Positions 7,901 through 12,548 of a stretch of DNA of 12,548 nucleotides are shown one piece after another. Numbering within the stretch: the first letter of the stretch is position 1; each line of letters starts with the position of its first letter. This DNA is from a candidate division TA06 bacterium DG_78 (GTDB lineage Bacteria; Hydrothermota; Tepidihabitantia; SM23-42): positions 1 through 12,548 of the forward strand of contig LJNI01000058.1 in NCBI GenBank assembly GCA_001303225.1, in the 5' to 3' direction. Below the pieces are notes generated by a model. That model ran no database searches and had not been told where the DNA came from. It worked only from the letters and a program-made list of their open reading frames with translations. Both the position numbers and the translations under genes were made by a program.

Positions 7901-10720
7901 ATCGTGTTTGTCAATCTTCTTCTCAACCATTTCAGAAACCCACTCATACCGGCCACCGAGTCGAGCCTTTTTTATGGACTTCCACTCCTGTTTCACAATT
8001 TCTATTTGGACCTTCTTATTCGCAATTTTTTCGCCTGATGGTTTGACGGTTAGGAGTCTGAGGTTAACTGTATCACCGAGTACATAGACATACTGTGGTC
8101 TCTTCAACCCAATGAGTACATCTGCGTTGAGAGCGATCCAATTCTGTATTGCAGAAACACTCCTCTGATTCGGCGCAGTAACCGTACCCTCGAGTGTAAT
8201 AATCGAAGGAGCATAGATATCTTCTTTTGAGAGTTTTACAGAAACCGCATATTCTCCTAGTGTCGTGAGTGTGCCACTTCCAGACCCAAGGAGCTCGACC
8301 TCCTGTTCTTCAATATATTCGCCAAATTGATATCCTTCATGTTGTGGATATGACAGGTAGTGGTAATATCTCTGCAAATTCCATGAAACTGGAGCCTCAC
8401 GCATCGGCATGCCAAAGAGATATTGACCAGTAATCGAACCTTTAAACGTTTCTCCAGCAATAAATGTATCTCTTTCTGCAGTAACAGTAACTTCAAATTC
8501 TACAGGTCGGTAAGCCTCGACTCTAAAACTTTGATAAAAACTATAATCTTTCTTCGGCAATATGGTGGTCATGGAGTACACACCGGTCGGCGCTTCATCT
8601 GATAATTGAATAATTCTTGAGAACGAACCAAACTGATTAATAGCAATATTTTCATTTATGATTTCTTCATCTCGGGAATTTCTGACTATGAAATTCACAT
8701 GCGTGACATCAGGTATCACCCACTGTCCTTTTTTCTTTTTTCGTATGATGCCTTTGATGTGGACATTCTCTCCAGAACGGTATAATCCTTTCTCTGTAAA
8801 AATAGAGGCACCATATTCTTCAGATCGTATGTACCAGTTGTACGGGATATTAAACCGCCATAGGTCAATACCAAAATTCCATTTATTAGAATATATTGCC
8901 TGATCATTGTCCTTTGATACTGTTAACCAGAACTTTGGTTCAGTATATGTCGAATAGGAATACGATTCATATTCATCTTCATAATCATATGATTCAACTT
9001 CTTGTCTGATTCGTAAATCTGCCCAGCCTGGTAATTCACAGAGGCCATTATTATCAGTGGATCCTTCCCAGAGTATACGGTTATTTTCATTACGGAATTG
9101 AACTTTTGCATTCTTTATTGGTTGCGTGTCATCGAGTGATGTAATCCATACAAGGTTATTCTCTGGCGCATACTTCCATGTCACACCGAGGTCACCAACT
9201 TCACAAAACGCCTTTAAATATCGGTAGTCGCCGCCGCTCCATCTATTTTGACCGAGGTTATCGAATTGTATAAAGACGAGTCCGCTCTTTTTGTTTCCGA
9301 GAACATCCTTGAGCTCAATCGGTCTTCGTATTGTTTTATTACGAAGATTTTTATAGGTATTCACCTTCCAGTATCGATCAATGATGAAAAATTCTGGTGT
9401 CGATGGTACGAACTTTTTATAGGAATAGAAGAGATCACGCGCACTCAAAAAAGGAACCGCATTTTCAATAGAAACGAGCCCTATTTGTAAATAGACACTA
9501 TCAACATTTATAAAGGTTGCTGGAAATCGTAAATCACGTTTCGCCTCGATTATGTTTATTCCAGTCGGTATTTCAGCATCAGGAATGTAATCACCAACAT
9601 CGAGTGTGAATCGATACTCTTTATCAATTTCATTTCCATGAATGTCCTTTAATTTTTCCCCAATACGCACCGTATATTTTGTATTCACTTCAAATGGTAA
9701 GTAAAGGTGGATTTCAGAACCATCCCAGGTCGCATCATGATATTCTTGAGGTATATCTACTGCTGGTTCGATGCTCAGGTGCTGAATGATATCGCTCACC
9801 CTGACCCTATTTGAAAAACATAATTCCAAACCTTCACCGCCGGCAATTGTTTTGGAATAGTTAAGGAGACTTAAATAATTGTACGTGTTAAAACGTAGTA
9901 TTTTTTCCTGACTCATACCGAGCTCACCGGTTTTGGCCCGAAGGCCCGGCATGAGGTGAACTTCGATTTGAGCCTCTATAGGCAATTGACCAACTGGTTC
10001 GAGAACAAGTGTGTTCTTATTCTCCCAATTTTTCAGTGGCCAATCTTTTTTCTCGGTATCCTTGAGGTATCGAACATGAAAACCGATCTCTTTTTTTACA
10101 GGACCGAATTTTGGTGTGACTTTACCGCAATATACCCTTGAGGGCATACCTTCAGTTGCAATAATCTTAATTTTGTTACCAACTCTGTTCGGTGCCATTT
10201 CTATATTAAATTTAAGATAGATACTCGTTTCTGTATTAATAAACTGGTTATTCTGATATGGTTGGGATGAAAGAAATTTTGGTCGGACGCTCTCAAAAAT
10301 CCAGGATGTATCCTTTTCTAATCTCATGCCGGTGAGCGATTGAATTTTATCTTTATTGAGTGTAACTATGAACTCGGTTCCTGGCTGTAGAGTATCTGAT
10401 GGAATGAATGTCAGTGTTCTCGATCCGAGCCAACGGTACTTTCCTCTCAGTGATGGATTAAATTCTAGAGGACCTCTTGTCTCCTCACGTGGTATTGCCT
10501 GCAGAGGAACCATTGCCTGATTAAACCCCACCATAATTTTAAATGTCTCGTACACACCTTCTACTGAACCAGCCGGAGAAATGTGGGTGATGTGTAGTGG
10601 TATAGTATCTCGTGATACAAAGAACATCTGGCTTGTGATATCAACCTGTTTGTCTGGTTTTTTACATAGTGTTACTAAAAAGGTAAGAATAATAAATATT
10701 CCAACACATACTCTTTTCAT
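4991..10720 (-). CDS. Bacterial alpha-2-macroglobulin (thioester protease inhibitor), putative lipoprotein
   Basis: This 1909-residue protein belongs to the bacterial alpha-2-macroglobulin family (YfhM/ECAM type), which traps proteases in the periplasm. After MKR and a hydrophobic stretch comes LVTLC, with Cys19 as a probable lipidation site. The lipobox is atypical (Leu at -1); +2 is Lys, which would favour the outer membrane by E. coli rules. Two Big_5/MG1-like repeats fill about 35-260. An A2M_N-like segment begins near FTEKGLYRSGENVHI (about 640), an A2M_N_2-like segment near 998-1150, and the A2M core near FLATVLFKAH (about 1208) with LPDNLTKFRI. The thioester motif CLEQ is intact (C1426-Q1429), followed by the alpha-helical thioester domain. 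A Gly/Glu/Arg-rich stretch before 1208 is in the place of the bait region. The C-terminus has the family's TSGTFLAPSAKAEEMY. It is longer than E. coli YfhM (about 1650). The ATG at 10720 is preferred over the in-frame GTG at 10726, which overlaps the Shine-Dalgarno. Probably co-transcribed with the downstream pbpC. Confidence 0.95.
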   Translation of the reverse strand: MKRVCVGIFIILTFLVTLCKKPDKQVDITSQMFFVSRDTIPLHITHISPAGSVEGVYETFKIMVGFNQAMVPLQAIPREETRGPLEFNPSLRGKYRWLGSRTLTFIPSDTLQPGTEFIVTLNKDKIQSLTGMRLEKDTSWIFESVRPKFLSSQPYQNNQFINTETSIYLKFNIEMAPNRVGNKIKIIATEGMPSRVYCGKVTPKFGPVKKEIGFHVRYLKDTEKKDWPLKNWENKNTLVLEPVGQLPIEAQIEVHLMPGLRAKTGELGMSQEKILRFNTYNYLSLLNYSKTIAGGEGLELCFSNRVRVSDIIQHLSIEPAVDIPQEYHDATWDGSEIHLYLPFEVNTKYTVRIGEKLKDIHGNEIDKEYRFTLDVGDYIPDAEIPTGINIIEAKRDLRFPATFINVDSVYLQIGLVSIENAVPFLSARDLFYSYKKFVPSTPEFFIIDRYWKVNTYKNLRNKTIRRPIELKDVLGNKKSGLVFIQFDNLGQNRWSGGDYRYLKAFCEVGDLGVTWKYAPENNLVWITSLDDTQPIKNAKVQFRNENNRILWEGSTDNNGLCELPGWADLRIRQEVESYDYEDEYESYSYSTYTEPKFWLTVSKDNDQAIYSNKWNFGIDLWRFNIPYNWYIRSEEYGASIFTEKGLYRSGENVHIKGIIRKKKKGQWVIPDVTHVNFIVRNSRDEEIINENIAINQFGSFSRIIQLSDEAPTGVYSMTTILPKKDYSFYQSFRVEAYRPVEFEVTVTAERDTFIAGETFKGSITGQYLFGMPMREAPVSWNLQRYYHYLSYPQHEGYQFGEYIEEQEVELLGSGSGTLTTLGEYAVSVKLSKEDIYAPSIITLEGTVTAPNQRSVSAIQNWIALNADVLIGLKRPQYVYVLGDTVNLRLLTVKPSGEKIANKKVQIEIVKQEWKSIKKARLGGRYEWVSEMVEKKIDKHDVTTSSDSTFVYFMPEEPGYYYVRAQTKDGKGRLSSTKIYFYVAGKGYAGWQMRDDDMVELVADKDQYSVGDTAKILVKSPYDSARCLVTIERELVLRHFTTTVHGNADYIEVPIELIDLPNIYVCVTLVRGRVKELSWDEEKQEDLGKPQFKIGYVNLKVDTKEKHLKVTAWSDRTDYRPRDSVTVYCEVKNYKNQAVTNSEVALFVVDLGVLNLINYQTPDPFAYFYGSRPLSVKTIESRLNILGERDYGEKGEERGGGGLEGDGISYREKFLATVLFKAHMRTDKNGKAIAKFVLPDNLTKFRIMAVAQTMDSKFGSADSIFQVNLPFLVTPSIPRFVRVGDEFLAGVVLHNRTDKEEKASVECSVEGLTFNDKVKKEIILPPNGSKEVLFSCTATDTGGAVFSFNAHMGKEKDALRLRIPVILPPFIEAVATFSSTTDSALEGIIVPKNIYENLGNLEIVLSSSILAGMQRGIEHLLDYPYYCLEQRLSQILPLIVAEDIINQFKLAPLTGKELRSYVQSILDEVPEYQLYSGGFVYFKDGYVPAPYLSAYTMYVLKWAQQAGYNIDPEVIKRGTEFLREVLRWKDVDWSYPYNVYAKLTTKAFCLYSLALWGHQEVSYASRLFEQREQLSIFAKTLLLKTGRMLTMGKRFEDEMVRILFNKVKLTPTTAHFEESENRGWTFPSPAKVTGFVIQTFTELDIPFPYKDQTIRWLVQERTKKSKPTTHENAFVFDAFQTYYKKYEKEEPDFTARIILHEKEIVQQLFKGRTNEPPQRHTFPLDTIPKNKLLPIRITKQGDGRLYYTLRMFYALKENPIAFDEGFYVWKEILTLDDREVSKFKKGEVYKVIVHVVVPETRLFAVVDDPLPAGFVPVQTFFATESRGVREQYWEDQWQERGHWWGGFDHEEYYDDKALLFAQHLFPGEHTKVYYVRAATSGTFLAPSAKAEEMYSPEVFGSTIQKFITIE

Positions 10721-10728
10721 ATACACCT

Positions 10729-10735
10729 CCTCCTT
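10729..10735 (-). promoter_or_regulatory. Strong Shine-Dalgarno deciding the macroglobulin start
   Basis: AAGGAGG lies 8 bases before the ATG at 10720. The alternative GTG at 10726-10724 begins only two bases after this motif and overlaps the adjoining GGAGG repeat, so it is too close to be used. Removing the two extra residues also leaves a normal signal peptide start, MKR. Confidence 0.85.
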
Positions 10736-10742
10736 ATTTTCA

Positions 10743-10778
10743 TGCAGTGATTATAATTGCAAATAATAGTGAAGTCAA
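10743..10778 (-). promoter_or_regulatory. Sigma70-type promoter of the macroglobulin-pbpC operon
   Basis: On the minus strand, TTGACT (10778-10773) and a perfect TATAAT (10755-10750) are separated by 17 bp. Transcription should start near 10743, giving a leader of about 23 bases that contains the Shine-Dalgarno. The promoter lies entirely in the 69-bp gap after the primase-like gene, so the macroglobulin pair can be expressed separately from the genes upstream. Confidence 0.75.
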
Positions 10779-10789
10779 CTAAGCACCTA

Positions 10790-11506
10790 TTATGTGTCCT
10801 TACAACCGAGAATAAACTTGAGGAGCTTTTTATCCTCGACCATTAGTTCTGGTTTTTTAAGCCAGCACGAAATCCTATGGGGTCGGTATTTACTCACATT
10901 ACCCTTTATATTGCAGGTACCAACGACCCTGACGATTCTCGGTAAATCATACATTCGGTCTATAGTACATTTATAATGCTCTGTTATCTCTTTAATATTC
11001 TGTCTCACCCAATGTTCAAAAAGCTCTATTTTTCTAGTAATTTTAAGGCGATTATTATCTTTTAGTTTAATATAGGGAAGGAAAAAATAGAGACAGCATC
11101 CATTACCAGTTATAGCGATATGTGGTTGTGTAAAGCCATATTTCGTGAACCACGTGCTCGCTTTTTGAGCCGCTTTAATTGCGGATTCGAGTTCCTGTTC
11201 TGTTGCTGGTGTTTCTGAAGCCCTGTCAGGATCAATATCCAGGATAACTGCTTGACACCCTATAATATCTTCGCTTCGTGCGCATGAACGCAATCCTTGC
11301 TTCCTATCTCGTAAACCGACATAAATATTACGCCTACCATTCCATTGTCGGCATACAGACACGAAACTCTCTTCATCTCTCACGATCCTGCATACAGGAT
11401 ACAGTCCCCTCTTGAGCAGGCGCAATTCACTGACATACGTATGTCGCAGGAGTTTATAGTGGAGCCGAATATCAGATTCGTTAAAAAGAAATTGTTTTCC
11501 TCTCAT
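10790..11506 (-). CDS. Archaeo-eukaryotic primase (AEP/Prim-Pol)-like protein, stand-alone domain
   Basis: This small protein (238 residues from the ATG at 11506) has the motif order of AEP-superfamily primase-polymerases. Motif I is VILDIDPD, with the metal-binding pair D90 and D92. The motif II region is ITGNGCCLYFFLP (T133-G136). Homologues normally have a His after the GxG element; here that place appears to be Cys138. A motif III-like region is DRMYDLPRIVRVVGTCNIKG (183-202), with R190 and the GT-N-K element (G196, T197, N199, K201). This pattern is known from mobile-element and phage primases, where the domain is usually joined to a helicase. None is fused or adjacent here. A TTG-initiated 256-residue version starting at 11560 would overlap the upstream gene by 47 bases and lacks a ribosome binding site. 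The ATG start lies 7 bases after the reductase stop codon, which suggests coupled translation, although no clear Shine-Dalgarno is seen. Function and activity are unknown. The family assignment is by motif only. Confidence 0.7.
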   Translation of the reverse strand: MRGKQFLFNESDIRLHYKLLRHTYVSELRLLKRGLYPVCRIVRDEESFVSVCRQWNGRRNIYVGLRDRKQGLRSCARSEDIIGCQAVILDIDPDRASETPATEQELESAIKAAQKASTWFTKYGFTQPHIAITGNGCCLYFFLPYIKLKDNNRLKITRKIELFEHWVRQNIKEITEHYKCTIDRMYDLPRIVRVVGTCNIKGNVSKYRPHRISCWLKKPELMVEDKKLLKFILGCKDT

Positions 11507-11513
11507 AGTATAA

Positions 11514-12548
11514 CTAAAAAATACATTTTGTGTAATGGCGTAAAATCTGCTGTGCAGCAAATCCAGTCATATAGGCATTGATAGTCTGCCAGTGTGGTTT
11601 TTTTGTAAAACAACGTAATGCTTTCCACATTGGTATTTCTGAATAGATATGCTGATCAATAATATTACCCAATGTTTCCAGTGCATCATTGTTGAGTGAA
11701 AAGAACTTGCGGGAATAGAAGAGTGTAATGTGCGAGCGTGATGGATGAAATTTCATTCTCTCAGGATAAGAAGAGAGTATCTCTGGTCGTTTAGTGACAA
11801 GTGCATCCCTGATCACCTCACCAGCGACCTTCCCACTCATGAGTGCTCCGATTATCCCACCACCAGTTAATGGACAGGTAAATCCTCCAGCATCTCCTGC
11901 AAAGAGCACTCCTGGTAGGGCTATGGTTGCTGGACGTGCAGGGTGTGGTATACCACCATAGTGGACTGAGATTTTTTTTGATGGATCGATGCTCAAAGAT
12001 GCGAGGAAAGTCTCTAATTTTTCTTTGACATTACCAATGCCTCCGAGACCAATTGATGTCTCACAGCCTCTACTAAAAATCCATGCATATCCTGGATGAT
12101 GTTTCTCATTATTAAAAAAAGCAAAATATTCGTCTTCGAATCGCTCGATCGGAGTGAATTTATATTGAATTGCCGCAATAAAATATTCTGGTATACCAAA
12201 AAGTTTTCGTACTGTAGAAGTTGCTCCATCAGCAGCGATAAGGTAGTTGCACATAAAGATTTCACCACTTGAAGTGGTAACTTGCCATTTCTTATTATGT
12301 GGGCTGATGCTGACTACTCTCTTGGTGAGTAATACGTGTGCGCCTTTTTTAGTCGCCTTATCGATGAGTTCCTGGTCAAATAGTGTCCTAGTGATACAAT
12401 AACTCTTTTCTGGATAATAGAGGAATCCTCCATTGGGGAAAAATATTTTTGTGCCTCTCATTCTCTTTACAATCCATTCTCCCTTCTCATCGATACCTAA
12501 AAAATCCAAAACATGATGGCTTATGCCTTCGCCACAATGATTTGGATA
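11514..12548 (-). CDS. Geranylgeranyl reductase family FAD-dependent oxidoreductase (5' end outside window)
   Basis: The frame is open to the right edge, giving the C-terminal 344 residues. The N-terminal Rossmann FAD motif is missing because the gene continues beyond the window. In-window numbering starts at 12548. CGEGIS (5-10) is the conserved substrate-side motif of geranylgeranyl reductases. A DG motif occurs in LIAADGATSTVR (103-114), PGYAWIF (152-158) matches the family, and the second FAD-binding motif is GVLFAGDAGGFTCPLTGGGI (213-232). These enzymes saturate double bonds of isoprenoid chains, for example of menaquinone, archaeal-type lipids or chlorophyll precursors. Which substrate is used here cannot be told. 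A quinone side chain is the usual bacterial case. A TTG at 12509 is not the start, because the conserved CGEGIS lies upstream of it in frame. The primase-like gene follows after 7 bp, so the two are probably co-transcribed. Confidence 0.88.
   Translation of the reverse strand, partial: YPNHCGEGISHHVLDFLGIDEKGEWIVKRMRGTKIFFPNGGFLYYPEKSYCITRTLFDQELIDKATKKGAHVLLTKRVVSISPHNKKWQVTTSSGEIFMCNYLIAADGATSTVRKLFGIPEYFIAAIQYKFTPIERFEDEYFAFFNNEKHHPGYAWIFSRGCETSIGLGGIGNVKEKLETFLASLSIDPSKKISVHYGGIPHPARPATIALPGVLFAGDAGGFTCPLTGGGIIGALMSGKVAGEVIRDALVTKRPEILSSYPERMKFHPSRSHITLFYSRKFFSLNNDALETLGNIIDQHIYSEIPMWKALRCFTKKPHWQTINAYMTGFAAQQILRHYTKCIF

Noticed and set aside
5017..9490. Many open frames of 60-140 codons on both strands inside the macroglobulin gene.
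   Set aside because: All overlap a continuous 1909-codon gene with recognisable domains throughout. They lack ribosome binding sites or family resemblance.
10790..11506. The primase-like gene as part of a prophage or plasmid replication module.
   Set aside because: No helicase, integrase, capsid, terminase or repeat boundaries are seen next to it; both neighbours look like chromosomal genes.
11507..11512. A TATACT directly before the primase-like ATG, resembling a -10 box.
   Set aside because: It abuts the start codon, so transcription would begin inside the gene. No convincing -35 box was noted, and coupling to the upstream gene is simpler.
11507..11560. A TTG-initiated start for the primase-like protein, adding 18 residues.
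   Set aside because: It would overlap the reductase gene by 47 bases, has no Shine-Dalgarno, and the added residues resemble nothing in AEP proteins. The ATG at 11506 fits better.
12507..12509. A TTG start for the reductase.
   Set aside because: The frame stays open to the window edge and includes the conserved CGEGIS upstream of this codon, so the gene is cut by the edge.

Overview
This is an AT-rich bacterial chromosome segment, densely packed with genes. It encodes six proteins, two of them cut by the window edges. A class C penicillin-binding protein next to a putative lipoprotein alpha-2-macroglobulin points to a Gram-negative-type (diderm) envelope. A eukaryotic-like Ser/Thr kinase fused to an AAA ATPase, a geranylgeranyl-reductase-family flavoprotein and an orphan archaeo-eukaryotic-primase-like protein would fit an uncultured lineage such as WOR-3 or another deep FCB-like group. 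That taxonomic guess is weak and rests on gene content only. I see no rRNA, tRNA, CRISPR array, insertion sequence or phage gene.

Layout. Positions 1-1429 (minus) hold the N-terminal 476 residues of a kinase-ATPase that runs off the left edge. Positions 1430-1547 are a divergent promoter region. Positions 1548-2762 (plus) encode an AlkX/YcaQ-type DNA glycosylase. It ends 7 bp from the stop codon of the convergent pbpC-like gene (2770-4989, minus). The large alpha-2-macroglobulin gene (4991-10720, minus) lies directly upstream of pbpC, one base away, and has its own promoter and strong ribosome binding site. Upstream of it, on the same strand, are a short primase-like gene (10790-11506) and a geranylgeranyl reductase family oxidoreductase (11514-12548) whose N-terminus lies beyond the right edge. 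These two genes are 7 bp apart.

How the genes work together. The macroglobulin and PBP1C form the well-known periplasmic pair (as in E. coli yfhM-pbpC): one is thought to trap invading proteases through a thioester, the other to build or repair peptidoglycan. The glycosylase and the kinase-ATPase are transcribed divergently from a 118-bp region. Both promoters appear to be leaderless: each -10 box sits exactly 6 bp before the start codon and neither gene has a Shine-Dalgarno sequence. The primase-like protein has no helicase or replication partner in view, and its usual motif II histidine appears to be a cysteine. These last two points are the least ordinary things here. I do not find a clear new multi-gene system.
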